Assembly: GCA_015057705.1 (NCBI GenBank)
Contig: SVDU01000023.1
Coordinates: 1-64,000, forward strand
From: Paenibacillaceae bacterium
GTDB lineage: Bacteria; Bacillota; Clostridia; Lachnospirales; Lachnospiraceae
Reading direction: 5' to 3'
DNA: 64,000 nt
The notes beneath the pieces are model-generated. The model did no database searches, was not told the origin of the DNA, and was given only the letters and a program-made list of their open reading frames with translations. Shown in pieces: positions 51,437 through 60,537 of the stretch. How positions within the stretch are numbered: the stretch's first letter is position 1; each line of letters begins with the position of its first letter. A program made the position numbers and the translations under genes.

Positions 51437-52336
51437 TTGAGCAGAAGCAGAAAAATAAGAGATATGGCGACAGGTCTTGGATTGTGCTTTCCTTTTTTGG
51501 CCTTATATACAGTTTTTACTATTTGGCCGGTCATTCAGGGGCTGTATGTAAGTTTACATAAATGGTCCTTAATGGGGAAAGTAAAATTCGTAGGGCTGGA
51601 TAACTATATTAAGTTTTTATCGGATCAAAAATTTATTGATGCACTAAAACATACGATTATATTTGTTGCACTTTCCGTTCCATTTCTGGTAATCATGGCT
51701 CTGATACTTGCTCTGTTTGCCAATCGGCCGGTAAAGATCAGACGTGGATTAAGGATCGCATTTTATCTTCCAAGCATTATCTCAGTTTCGGTTGCGTCCT
51801 TTATTGCTAAATATATGTTTGCGCCCTACATGGGTTTTGTAAACGGTATTCTTCATTTGACCGGCTTCTTAAAATCAGGGTCGGAAATCCAGTGGCTGAT
51901 TGATACAAATCATGCATGGGCGGTAGTCACCATAATGACCGTATGGTGGACTGTCGGTTTTTCCATGCTGTTATATTTATCAGCTTTGCAGGATATCTCT
52001 CCTGAAATATACGAAGCTGCGGAAATCGACGGGGCTGCAAAATGGCAGCAACTATTCTCCATCGTCCTCCCGTTGCTAAAACCCACCACGTATTTAATCG
52101 TGATGCTGCAGATTATTGCAAGCTTTAAAGTATTCGGTCAGATCCAGCTAATCACAGCCGGAGGACCAGCGGGAAGCACCAAACCATTGATCCAGTATAT
52201 TTATGAAACGGGCTTTACCAAAAATAATATGGGATATGCGGCTGCCATGTCATATGTATTGTTTGCTATTCTGGTGGTGTGTACCCTGATTCAGAAGGCA
52301 ATTCAGAAAAAGGGGGAACAAAAAGATGAAGCGTAA
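51437..52336 (+). CDS. Sugar ABC permease (MalF/UgpA type)
   Basis: 299 residues, six membrane helices, with the EAA loop EIYEAAEIDGAAKWQQLFSIVLPLLKP. It starts at a TTG after GGGAGGAC. It overlaps the second permease by 11 bases. It forms the transmembrane pore with the next gene product. Confidence 0.92.
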   Translation: MSRSRKIRDMATGLGLCFPFLALYTVFTIWPVIQGLYVSLHKWSLMGKVKFVGLDNYIKFLSDQKFIDALKHTIIFVALSVPFLVIMALILALFANRPVKIRRGLRIAFYLPSIISVSVASFIAKYMFAPYMGFVNGILHLTGFLKSGSEIQWLIDTNHAWAVVTIMTVWWTVGFSMLLYLSALQDISPEIYEAAEIDGAAKWQQLFSIVLPLLKPTTYLIVMLQIIASFKVFGQIQLITAGGPAGSTKPLIQYIYETGFTKNNMGYAAAMSYVLFAILVVCTLIQKAIQKKGEQKDEA

Positions 52337-53156
52337 AAAGGCAAAAGCCGGAAGTCTTATTTTGACCGTTTTGTCAGCCGGGCTGGCTATCATTTTTCTT
52401 ACTCCTGTGATCTGGGCTTTCTTTGTATCACTGCAATATGAGGGAAAGCAGATTAAAAGCGTAGTCAGCTGGTTTTCTCCCCCATACACCTTTGGGAATT
52501 ATCTGGATCTGATTATCGGCTCAGATGTTGCCAAATGGCTTCTTAATTCCGTGGTGGTTGCGGTTCTTGTTACAGTTTTAACCCTTCTCTTCTCTGCCAT
52601 GGCTGCATATGCTCTGTCAAAAATTAAATTTATGGGGAGAAATAAACTGTTCTTTTACTTTTTACTGGGGCTCATGGTTCCAGGAGAGGCCACCATTGTT
52701 CCGCTGTTTATTACAGCAAACAATATTCATCTGATTGATACTTATGCAGGTCTCCTTCTGCCATCTGTGGCAGTTTCCATGAATTTAATTATCATGGTTA
52801 CTTTTTTTAAAGGTATTCCTGATTCCCTGATTGAAGCCGCAAGAATAGACGGCGCCGGGGAGATTACAATTTTTGCCAGAATCGTCATGCCGCTGTCAAA
52901 GGCAGTCCTATCAACCATCAGCATCTTTGCATTTATAGGAAGCTGGAATAACTATCTCTGGCCCTTACTCTGTTCTATGGACAGCAGTAAATTTACATTG
53001 CCTGTGGGAATCCCCATTTTTGCCGGAACTTACACCGTGGATTATGTGAAACCGATGACGGCCAATATGATCGCATCAATTCCTGCTATTATCATATACC
53101 TGATTTTTGAAAAACAGATTGTACAGGGAATTACCATGTCCGGCGTCAAGGGTTGA
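52326..53156 (+). CDS. Sugar ABC permease (MalG/UgpE type)
   Basis: 276 residues, six membrane helices, with the EAA loop SLIEAARIDGAGEITIFARIVMPLSKAVL and the conserved NSVVVAVLVTVLTLLFSAMAAYALSK entry. ATG after AAAAGGGGG. It ends 35 bases before the GH2 gene. Confidence 0.93.
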   Translation: MKRKKAKAGSLILTVLSAGLAIIFLTPVIWAFFVSLQYEGKQIKSVVSWFSPPYTFGNYLDLIIGSDVAKWLLNSVVVAVLVTVLTLLFSAMAAYALSKIKFMGRNKLFFYFLLGLMVPGEATIVPLFITANNIHLIDTYAGLLLPSVAVSMNLIIMVTFFKGIPDSLIEAARIDGAGEITIFARIVMPLSKAVLSTISIFAFIGSWNNYLWPLLCSMDSSKFTLPVGIPIFAGTYTVDYVKPMTANMIASIPAIIIYLIFEKQIVQGITMSGVKG

Positions 53157-53191
53157 CATAAGTATAAAACAGATAAAGGAGAATTAACTTC

Positions 53192-54994
53192 ATGTTATGC
53201 TATCAAAAAGATTATCCAAGACCACAATTTGTCCGAAATGACTGGGCCAGTTTAAACGGAATCTGGAACTTTAGCTTTGACGACAGCAACAAAGGAGAGG
53301 CAGAAGGCTGGTATAAGAGCTTTCACAGGGAAAAAGAGATATGTGTCCCCTTCACCTATGAAACGAAGAAAAGTAATATTCGCGACGAAGAAATTCATCA
53401 TTATGTGTGGTATGCCCGTACATTTCAAGCTGATAAGGCAAAAACAACAACACGCAATAAGCTGATTCTGCATTTTGAGGGAAGTGATTTTCTTACAAAG
53501 GTGTGGATTAATGGTCAGCTGGCCGGAATGCACGAAGGCGGATATTCCCGCTTTTCCTTCGATATTACAAATCTTATAACCGATGGCGAAAACCTTGTAG
53601 TCGTTAAAGCCGAGGATCATCCCGATGCACAGCAGCCCAGAGGGAAACAGCGATGGATATCCGAAAATTTCGGTTGCTGGTATGTTCAGACAACAGGAAT
53701 CTGGAAGACCGTATGGATGGAGTATGTCCCCAACATCAGCTTACGCTCAGTGAAAATGACTCCTATTCTGCCGGAAGGCAGGCTGGAACTGGAATATACG
53801 GTGGACTGTCCTGAAGCTTTGGACGGGAAAAAACTGGAAGTGGAGGCATTGGTAAGCTTTGGTGGCAGATTTGTGACAAAAGTTCTGACGGCCATAGCGA
53901 AAAATCCCACAAAAATTTCCGTTGATCTGGTGGCTGCAGAGGCAGGCTACCCCTGGGGAATTCGTACGTGGACTCCTGCCGAACCAAATCTTTACGACAT
54001 CAGCTTTAATACCCGGTTTAATGGAGAGGTGTGGGATGAAATTGGTTCTTACTTTGGAATGCGCGAGATCCGGATCGAAGGTCCTAACATTCTTCTAAAC
54101 GGAACGCCACTGTATCAAAGGCTGATTCTTGACCAGGGGTATTGGGAGGAATCTCATTTGACTCCCCCAAATGAGGAAGCATTAATCCAGGATATTGATA
54201 AAATTCATGAACTTGGCTATAACGGTTTAAGGAAGCACCAGAAAACAGAGGATGAAAGATTCCTTTACTGGTGTGATGTAAAGGGAATGCTGATCTGGAG
54301 CGAAGCGCCTGCTGCCTACATTTATTCCGACAGGGCAGTGGAACTTTTTACAAGGGAATGGCTAGATATTGTAAAACAGAATTATAATCACCCTTCCATT
54401 ATTACCTGGACTCCTTTAAACGAATCCTGGGGTGTACCACAGGTTGAGACAAACAGAACACAGCAGCACTTTACAGAAGCTATCTATCACCTGACAAAGA
54501 GCATTGACCCACACCGCCCGGTTATCGTAAATGACGGGTGGGAACATACCGTTTCCGATATCCTTACTCTGCATGATTATGAAGAGGCAGGCGAGATTCT
54601 CAAAAAGCGATATACGCAGTATAAAGATGAAATTATGACAACGGAGATCTACCACTCCACTTCCAAATCCGCCCTTGCAAACGGCTTTTCCTACAAAGGT
54701 CAGCCAGTGATCATCAGTGAATTTGGAGGCATTGCATTTGACAGTGATAAAGAAGGCTGGGGATATGGAAATAAAGTCAATACAAAAGAAGACTTTTTAA
54801 AGAGGTTCGACAGTATTACAACCGCTATAAAAGAAATTCCCTATGTTTGCGGCTACTGCTATACCCAGGTTACAGATGTACAACAGGAGATCAATGGTCT
54901 GATGGATATCTCCAGAAACTATAAAGTAGATCCTGAAGTAATTAAAGAAATTAATGAAAGAAAAGTGGCATACTGGAGAGATGAACTCCGGTAG
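53192..54994 (+). CDS. Glycoside hydrolase family 2 enzyme
   Basis: 600 residues: N-terminal sugar-binding jelly roll (RPQFVRNDWASLNGIWNFSFDD), immunoglobulin-like domain, then TIM barrel. Acid/base Glu411 in TPLNESWG and nucleophile Glu510 in IISEFGG fit GH2 retaining enzymes. There is no signal peptide, so it acts in the cytoplasm on imported material. It could be a beta-galactosidase, beta-glucuronidase or a relative; the motifs do not settle it. AAAGGAG precedes the ATG. Confidence 0.92.
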   Translation: MLCYQKDYPRPQFVRNDWASLNGIWNFSFDDSNKGEAEGWYKSFHREKEICVPFTYETKKSNIRDEEIHHYVWYARTFQADKAKTTTRNKLILHFEGSDFLTKVWINGQLAGMHEGGYSRFSFDITNLITDGENLVVVKAEDHPDAQQPRGKQRWISENFGCWYVQTTGIWKTVWMEYVPNISLRSVKMTPILPEGRLELEYTVDCPEALDGKKLEVEALVSFGGRFVTKVLTAIAKNPTKISVDLVAAEAGYPWGIRTWTPAEPNLYDISFNTRFNGEVWDEIGSYFGMREIRIEGPNILLNGTPLYQRLILDQGYWEESHLTPPNEEALIQDIDKIHELGYNGLRKHQKTEDERFLYWCDVKGMLIWSEAPAAYIYSDRAVELFTREWLDIVKQNYNHPSIITWTPLNESWGVPQVETNRTQQHFTEAIYHLTKSIDPHRPVIVNDGWEHTVSDILTLHDYEEAGEILKKRYTQYKDEIMTTEIYHSTSKSALANGFSYKGQPVIISEFGGIAFDSDKEGWGYGNKVNTKEDFLKRFDSITTAIKEIPYVCGYCYTQVTDVQQEINGLMDISRNYKVDPEVIKEINERKVAYWRDELR

Positions 54995-55018
54995 GATGAA
55001 ATCTAATAAAATTTTATA

Positions 55019-55063
55019 AGGCCTCCTCTCTATATGTCTAAACAGAGCGGAGGCCTGCTTTTT
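55019..55063 (+). terminator. Terminator of the sugar ABC/GH2 operon
   Basis: AGGCCTCC-CTCT pairs with AGAG-GGAGGCCT, then GCTTTTTAT. Confidence 0.85.
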
Positions 55064-55121
55064 ATAATTGCACAGTTAGAAACCGCATTAATGCCATCAA
55101 TTGCATATTTGCGTCTTAATG

Positions 55122-55152
55122 TGTTGCGTTTTTGCAACATCAATGATATGAT
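55122..55152 (+). promoter_or_regulatory. XRE-type promoter and operator, second copy
   Basis: TGTTGCGTTTTTGCAACA (55122-55139) carries the -35 TTGCGT, with TATGAT 17 bases on (55147-55152), and the surrounding CAATGATATGATAC also matches the XRE promoter at 36091. It now drives only a 12-codon relic. Confidence 0.7.
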
Positions 55153-55176
55153 ACATTCAAAAGGAGGTGTGGTAAG

Positions 55177-55212
55177 ATGTCAAAAATCGGTCAACAACTC
55201 CGGCATATTTAA
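55177..55212 (+). pseudogene. Relic of an XRE regulator gene
   Basis: A strong AAAGGAGG site is followed by ATG and the residues MSKIGQQLRHI, then TAA. This is the start of an XRE-type regulator (compare MSITGQRIKERR at 36141) cut off after 11 codons. The open frame after the stop (SHDYYIDYTAQDI...) is not HTH-like, so the rest of the gene was lost or replaced. Confidence 0.65.
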
Positions 55213-55272
55213 TAGGAAGCCATGATTATTACATTGATTACACAGCTCAGGACATACGGCAGGACAATACCT

Positions 55273-55503
55273 TTAAGTTTGAAGATAACATATTACTGTT
55301 CCATATATTCCCTTTTCTGTAACAAACTTATCACTAAACATAATAGAATCAAGCTTTCTTAACGGATCCTTTATTGACATCCCATTTTGTTTTTTGTAAA
55401 ATACCCCATAGTTCACAGAAATGTGAGCTGCTACTGCATCATGACGATTATTATTTCGGCTATTAAAGCATATTATAATCAGCGCCGTGAGAGAGTAACA
55501 AGA
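55273..55503 (-). pseudogene. Possible C-terminal remnant of an unknown gene
   Basis: An uninterrupted minus-strand frame of about 75 codons without an upstream start reads like protein (NRHDAVAAHISVNYGVF, then MSIKDPLRKLDSIMFSDK) and ends in TAA. I do not recognise the family. It occupies most of the 360-base gap between the XRE relic and kup, and could be a decayed fragment left by an insertion or deletion. A GTG within it could open a 50-residue product. Confidence 0.4.
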
Positions 55504-55542
55504 CTTTTGTTGTAATATTTACATTACAGCAAAGGTTTTTTT
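55504..55542 (+). terminator. Terminator or attenuator just upstream of kup
   Basis: A fully paired 13-bp stem (CTTTTGTTGTAAT with ATTACAGCAAAGG, allowing GU pairs) is followed by seven T. It ends 33 bases before the kup ATG in the same direction, so either kup has its promoter downstream of it or this is the switch of a leader-controlled gene. I could not match a c-di-AMP (ydaO) aptamer upstream. Confidence 0.7.
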
Positions 55543-55575
55543 GATTTGAAATAAAATATATAAAAAGAGGATGAC

Positions 55576-57594
55576 ATGGAATTAATATCAAAGAAATCAA
55601 GTATTTCCAAATTAACACTTGGAGGAATCCTGGTAACGTTAGGTGTTGTATATGGAGATATCGGCACATCACCGCTTTACGTAATGAAATCTGTATTATA
55701 TGGAAACGGCGGTATTCAGACTGTCTCCGAAGATTTTATTCTTGGAACCCTGTCCCTGGTATTTTGGACACTCACCATATTAACAAGTATAAAATACGTA
55801 TTTATAACCTTAAGAGCCGACAATAATGGTGAAGGCGGTATCTTTTCCCTTTTTACACTGGTCAGAAGCCGCTCCAGATGGCTGATCATCCCTGCAATGA
55901 TCGGAGGTTCCGCACTGTTGGCAGACGGTATGCTTACACCTGCAGTAACCGTGACTTCCGCTGTTGAGGGTCTGAAACTGCTTCCAGTCTTTCACGAGCT
56001 CTTTGGTGACAATCAGGGAAATATCATTGCCCTGGTTATCTTCATAATCTGTATTCTATTTTTCATTCAACACATTGGTACAGATTCCATTGGTAAATTA
56101 TTCGGTCCTATCATGTTTTTGTGGTTCTGCAGCCTGGCCTTTTTCGGAGTGATCAATCTCGCGCAAAATCCTTCTCTGCTGCGTGCATTGTCACCCCATT
56201 ACGCGATTAATACCCTTTTCAGCCCTGACAATAAACTTGGTTTTTTTATCCTGGGCAGCATATTCTTGTGTTCTACTGGTGCAGAAGCACTTTACTCTGA
56301 TCTGGGACATGTAGGCAGAAAGAATATTTACTTTACGTGGCCATTTGTTAAAATATGTTTGTTACTCAACTATTTTGGTCAGGGTGCATGGATTTTATCT
56401 TCAAAAAGCAATCCGGTATTTGCTTTGACAGAAGACATTAATCCATTTTACCAGATGATCCCCCATGGTATGCTTGTTTATGGCATCCTGATTTCTACCC
56501 TTGCTGCCATTATAGCATCTCAGGCCCTGATATCAGGTTCCTTTACACTTGTATCAGAAGCAATTAAGCTGAATCTGTTTCCCAGACTCCATACCATATA
56601 CCCCTCCCCTTCCAAGGGGCAGCTTTATATTCCTGCAATCAACCGGATTTTATGGATTGTCTGTATTGGAATTGTATTCTATTTTCAAAGTTCTGAGAAA
56701 ATGGAGTCAGCCTATGGTCTTGCAATAACAGTTACCATGCTCATGACAACTGTTCTGCTGTATAACTATATGCTAAAGAAGAAAACACCCATTCTGCTTG
56801 CAGTCATCATGCTTGTTTTCTTTATGAGCTTTGAAATTTCTTTCTTTATTGCAAATATTGTTAAGTTTTTCCATGGCGGATTTGTAGCCATTATCATTGC
56901 TGTATCGATTTTGTTTATTATGTATCTCTGGGACAGAGCTCATGTAATCCGGGTGCGTTATGAGGAATTTGTGCCCATTGATAATTATTTAAAATTACTG
57001 ACTCAGTTAAGCCAGGATCCGGACGTTCCCAAATATGCCAGCAATCTGGTGTGCTTAAGTAAATGTCCAAATTCAAAGGAAATAGAACGCAAAATACTAT
57101 ATTTTCTTTTAGATAAACGACCTAAAAAAGCAGATGTTTACTGGTTTGTAGATGTTAATGTAACTGATGAACCCTTTCAAGCAGAATATACAATTGAAAA
57201 ATTCAATACAAACAACATCATAAAAATCCAGTTAAAACTGGGCTTTCGTATTGACCAGAACCTGAATGTATTTTTGCGGCAGATATCAACGGAGCTGGTA
57301 GAGAATGGGGAAATTGAACCTCAGTCAAACAGCTATTCCATTCTTCCCAACCGAATGCTGGGAGATTTCAGATTTGTATTTATTCAGGAGATTTTATCTC
57401 ATGATGCCACATTATCCGCCTGGGACTCTTTCGTATTAAACACAAAACTGTTTATACAGAAATTCACAGCGTCCCCATCAAACTGGTTCGGGCTTGACAC
57501 CAGTGATGTTTATATTGAACGCGTGCCTATGTTCCTTGGACATTCAAACCGGGTGATCTTAAAAAGAGTGGAGCAAAAATCAGCTAAGAGATAA
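55576..57594 (+). CDS. kup: KUP-family potassium uptake protein
   Basis: 672 residues: about 12 membrane helices, then a cytoplasmic C-terminal domain from about 460. Hallmarks are LGVVYGDIGTSPLYVMKSVL, DNNGEGGIFSLFTLVRSR, GGSALLADGMLTPAVTVTSAVEG and GAEALYSDLGHVGRKNI. A proton-coupled K+ importer. AGAGGATGAC precedes the ATG. It ends at a terminator shared with the convergent cupin gene. Confidence 0.96.
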   Translation: MELISKKSSISKLTLGGILVTLGVVYGDIGTSPLYVMKSVLYGNGGIQTVSEDFILGTLSLVFWTLTILTSIKYVFITLRADNNGEGGIFSLFTLVRSRSRWLIIPAMIGGSALLADGMLTPAVTVTSAVEGLKLLPVFHELFGDNQGNIIALVIFIICILFFIQHIGTDSIGKLFGPIMFLWFCSLAFFGVINLAQNPSLLRALSPHYAINTLFSPDNKLGFFILGSIFLCSTGAEALYSDLGHVGRKNIYFTWPFVKICLLLNYFGQGAWILSSKSNPVFALTEDINPFYQMIPHGMLVYGILISTLAAIIASQALISGSFTLVSEAIKLNLFPRLHTIYPSPSKGQLYIPAINRILWIVCIGIVFYFQSSEKMESAYGLAITVTMLMTTVLLYNYMLKKKTPILLAVIMLVFFMSFEISFFIANIVKFFHGGFVAIIIAVSILFIMYLWDRAHVIRVRYEEFVPIDNYLKLLTQLSQDPDVPKYASNLVCLSKCPNSKEIERKILYFLLDKRPKKADVYWFVDVNVTDEPFQAEYTIEKFNTNNIIKIQLKLGFRIDQNLNVFLRQISTELVENGEIEPQSNSYSILPNRMLGDFRFVFIQEILSHDATLSAWDSFVLNTKLFIQKFTASPSNWFGLDTSDVYIERVPMFLGHSNRVILKRVEQKSAKR

Positions 57595-57610
57595 AAAGTA
57601 AAACCGTTAA

Positions 57611-57647
57611 AAAGGCGCTGCCTGTCAATTTGACAAAGCAACGCCTT
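57611..57647. terminator. Bidirectional terminator after kup
   Basis: AAGGCG/CGCCTT stem with an inner GTCAA/TTGAC pairing; A/T runs on both sides. Confidence 0.7.
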
Positions 57648-57671
57648 AACATATACTCCCCAGTATAATAA

Positions 57672-58076
57672 TTACTTTATTTGATTTTTCAGAAAGGATA
57701 CCTCTTCTTTTGTCAAATCCCTTAAATCTGAATTTTCCATAGATGTATCACTATTTTCTATCAGAATCAATTTTGCCTCTTTCGTCATAATGGTATTATG
57801 CCAAAGTGTAGGCGGAATCTGATACACTGCGTATGGCCTCATCTCAACAATTTTAATATCCAGGCCATTCCCCTCTTCTGTGGCATAGACAAGTGAACAG
57901 CTTCCATTCAGCAAAACAAACAGCTCATCTGTGCAATTATGTCTTTCCAGATTTCCAATCTGTTCAATATCATTGGCCGGTTTCCAATTCTTGATTCCTA
58001 CTGTCCACTGAGGATTTTCATAAACTCTTTTCAGAGCCTCTCCATCGTACTGTATTTCTGATATTTTCATCTGCAT
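57672..58076 (-). CDS. Cupin protein in PTS operon 2
   Basis: 134 residues, single cupin: NLERHNCTDELFVLLNGSCSLVYA and MRPYAVYQIPPTLWHNTIM, with two His and a Glu as likely metal ligands. Possibly a sugar or sugar-phosphate isomerase or sensor; unassigned. GAGG precedes the ATG. It is the last gene of the second PTS unit, 36 bases after the EIIA gene. Confidence 0.82.
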   Translation of the reverse strand: MQMKISEIQYDGEALKRVYENPQWTVGIKNWKPANDIEQIGNLERHNCTDELFVLLNGSCSLVYATEEGNGLDIKIVEMRPYAVYQIPPTLWHNTIMTKEAKLILIENSDTSMENSDLRDLTKEEVSFLKNQIK

Positions 58077-58112
58077 TTGTTCCTCATTTCTGATTGTTTC
58101 TTGTATTTTCTA

Positions 58113-58562
58113 TCACTCAAACGCCTCTGTAAGATCAGAAAAGTTTTTACAGGTTTCCAGTTTTTCCATCGTCTGCTCATTACCAAGTTTTCCGGCCAGT
58201 TCAGATAACAACTTTAAATGAACCGTTGCATTTTCATTATCAGACGGTACTGCAAACAGAAATATATAATGAACCGGCTGTTCATCATAAGACTCCCATG
58301 TAATCATGTTTTTTGTTTTACCAATAGCAATTCCAACTTTTTTTACGAAATCAGACTTTCCATGTGGAATTGCCACATGATTTCCAATGCCTGTAATTCC
58401 TTCGCTTTCTCTTACAAATACGTCCTTTACAAAACCATCAATATCACTGATATATCCTGCTTTATAAAGCAGACCCGAGAGAAACCGGATAGCTGATTCC
58501 TTATCTTCAGCCACCATATCCAAATCAATAACTTCTTTATCTAAAATAGCCTTCACAGCCAT
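58113..58562 (-). CDS. PTS EIIA, fructose/mannitol family
   Basis: 149 residues, stand-alone EIIA with phospho-His67 in GIGNHVAIPHGKSDF, as in FruA and MtlA EIIA domains. It passes phosphate from HPr to the EIIB encoded at 62581 and possibly to the neighbouring activator. 12 bases after the regulator gene. Confidence 0.92.
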   Translation of the reverse strand: MAVKAILDKEVIDLDMVAEDKESAIRFLSGLLYKAGYISDIDGFVKDVFVRESEGITGIGNHVAIPHGKSDFVKKVGIAIGKTKNMITWESYDEQPVHYIFLFAVPSDNENATVHLKLLSELAGKLGNEQTMEKLETCKNFSDLTEAFE

Positions 58563-58574
58563 ATTTTCACTCCT

Positions 58575-60521
58575 CTACTTAATAAAGTACTGGTATAAAT
58601 CCAGTCCGGTCTTCACCTGACGTATCTGTTTCATGAACTCATCATTTTCAGTCAGGGAAATAAAATCCTTATAGAACTGCTGGGTACAAGCCTTTTGCAG
58701 ATCAGTATCCATTTTAAGCGCCAGGAGAAATACCACATCTACCATATCCTCATGCCACCCGATGGGCTTCTCCAAAACTGCCACTACCACTCTGGATTCA
58801 TTGACCGCCTGGTTATTACCGTGTGGAATTGCCACGCCCCCCCCAACAGCAGTTGTTGTTGCTTTCTCCCTGTCCATTACATTTTTTAAATAATCCTCAG
58901 ATACATCACCAGATTCCAGCAGCTGGTTCACCATAAGCCGAAGGAGTTCATCTTTATTTTTAACAGCGGGGTGAACCAGCATATAACCTGCTCGAAACAG
59001 CTGATGGCAGATGCTGGAAGCCCGAAAGCGCATATTTCCTTTACTGTTTCGAATTCGGGTCACCGCTTCTCTGATAGAAAATATGTCTTTATCCGTGGGA
59101 GCCTGTCCAATGCTTATCATTCTGTCATGACTGTGTTTTAAATTTATATTTGTAAAAACCACATCATAGCGGTCACACATAAACGGCTTAAAATCATGTT
59201 CACTGATTGCTTTTACGAAAATAATCTCAGGAATATTCTTTTTTATCAGATCAATCATAAGCTGGGAAGGTCCCATTCCTGAATTACTGACCAATAATGC
59301 TTTCATGGGTATGGTTTTCCGGACAAGGGCTGACTGGATATACAGCGCAATGTTTGATATTTCATCCTCGGTGATCTGCACCCCGTAATACGATTCAAAA
59401 AGAGAGCTTGTTGACCATGTTGCCAGATACACCTGCTTGTACTCTATTTTCACAAACTTACTAATATTATCGGGATGCTCCTCACCATACTTCATTCTGA
59501 AAATAGCAGAACGCATATGCATCAGCAATCCATCATACAGCACTTTATCTTCGGATAAATCATCATTTAAAACATTGGCAATTGTGCTGATCACTTCTCC
59601 CACAAACTGCTGCAGGAGCTGATTGAAATAGCTGGGGTTTGTGCGCATATTTTCTGTACCGTCATTACCAATCTTTCTGGCAGACAGCAGCATGGATGTA
59701 AGCAGCAGAGTATCCTCATCCATCCCCTGAATGGAAAACTCAGACTTCACCTTATCATAGATTGATTTTGCAAACAGATATTCTGCAAAATCCCTTAAGC
59801 TGTCTTCCGTCTCACTCTCTTCTTGTTTTAGTGGATGGGCAGCTCTCTTGATGGACAGACATACCATAATCCAGGCAGTCCGGAATGAGTTCTCGGCGAA
59901 CTGTATTCTCCATGCATTTTCCATATCCACAATAATACTCTTTACCCTTGCATAATTTACACCGGCTGCATAAGTCTCAAATAGGGCATCCGTGATTTCC
60001 GGCATAATATAAACCATATAATTTACCATGGCCTGCCTGTAGGTTTTTTCATCACCCTGAAGCATGATCCCTCTGCCCCGCACAGTTACAATCTTTATAT
60101 TATATTTTTGAAACCAGCCTTCCACAGACTTTACTAGAACAGACACCGTAGGCGCACTCATATACAGGCGTTCCGCCAGCTGCCAAAGAGTAACCGGCTT
60201 ATCCATGGCATACTTTAAAAGCATTCCAATCATCTGATTGTTCCTTGACATATCCTCAGTTATTTCCGTACTCTCAGAATACCCCATTGCAAGCAGCTCC
60301 GTGCGCCTTGTAGTATGCAGACAAACTCCAAGACCCGGTTTCTTCTCTATATGCCCCAGTTCCTTTTGCTGCAGCCATTCATCCACCTGATCCACCCTGG
60401 TTCTGGCAGTTTTTACCGAGACTCCAAGCAGATCAGCCAGTCTGGAAACCGGGATATTTTCATTGTCCAAAAGAGCTTTCAGTATTTTATTTAAGTATGC
60501 CTTCTCACCTGCGTTACTCAT
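58575..60521 (-). CDS. PRD-containing PTS regulator (BglG/MtlR type)
   Basis: 648 residues. Two HTH regions (SRLADLLGVSVKTARTRVDQV; LAERLYMSAPTVSVLVKSVEGW), two PRD domains (about 180-400), an EIIB-like domain at 405-490 in which the usual Cys is Ser (VSNSGMGPSQ), and a C-terminal EIIA domain with His567 (VAIPHGNN). DNA-binding activators of this build respond to PTS phosphorylation. It is within the operon it probably controls. Confidence 0.92.
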   Translation of the reverse strand: MSNAGEKAYLNKILKALLDNENIPVSRLADLLGVSVKTARTRVDQVDEWLQQKELGHIEKKPGLGVCLHTTRRTELLAMGYSESTEITEDMSRNNQMIGMLLKYAMDKPVTLWQLAERLYMSAPTVSVLVKSVEGWFQKYNIKIVTVRGRGIMLQGDEKTYRQAMVNYMVYIMPEITDALFETYAAGVNYARVKSIIVDMENAWRIQFAENSFRTAWIMVCLSIKRAAHPLKQEESETEDSLRDFAEYLFAKSIYDKVKSEFSIQGMDEDTLLLTSMLLSARKIGNDGTENMRTNPSYFNQLLQQFVGEVISTIANVLNDDLSEDKVLYDGLLMHMRSAIFRMKYGEEHPDNISKFVKIEYKQVYLATWSTSSLFESYYGVQITEDEISNIALYIQSALVRKTIPMKALLVSNSGMGPSQLMIDLIKKNIPEIIFVKAISEHDFKPFMCDRYDVVFTNINLKHSHDRMISIGQAPTDKDIFSIREAVTRIRNSKGNMRFRASSICHQLFRAGYMLVHPAVKNKDELLRLMVNQLLESGDVSEDYLKNVMDREKATTTAVGGGVAIPHGNNQAVNESRVVVAVLEKPIGWHEDMVDVVFLLALKMDTDLQKACTQQFYKDFISLTENDEFMKQIRQVKTGLDLYQYFIK

Positions 60522-60537
60522 TTATTCTCCATTTTAT

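Noticed and set aside
55200-55503. c-di-AMP (ydaO) riboswitch upstream of kup
   Set aside because: K+ transporter genes often carry it, but I could not find its conserved core; only the terminator-like stem is supported.
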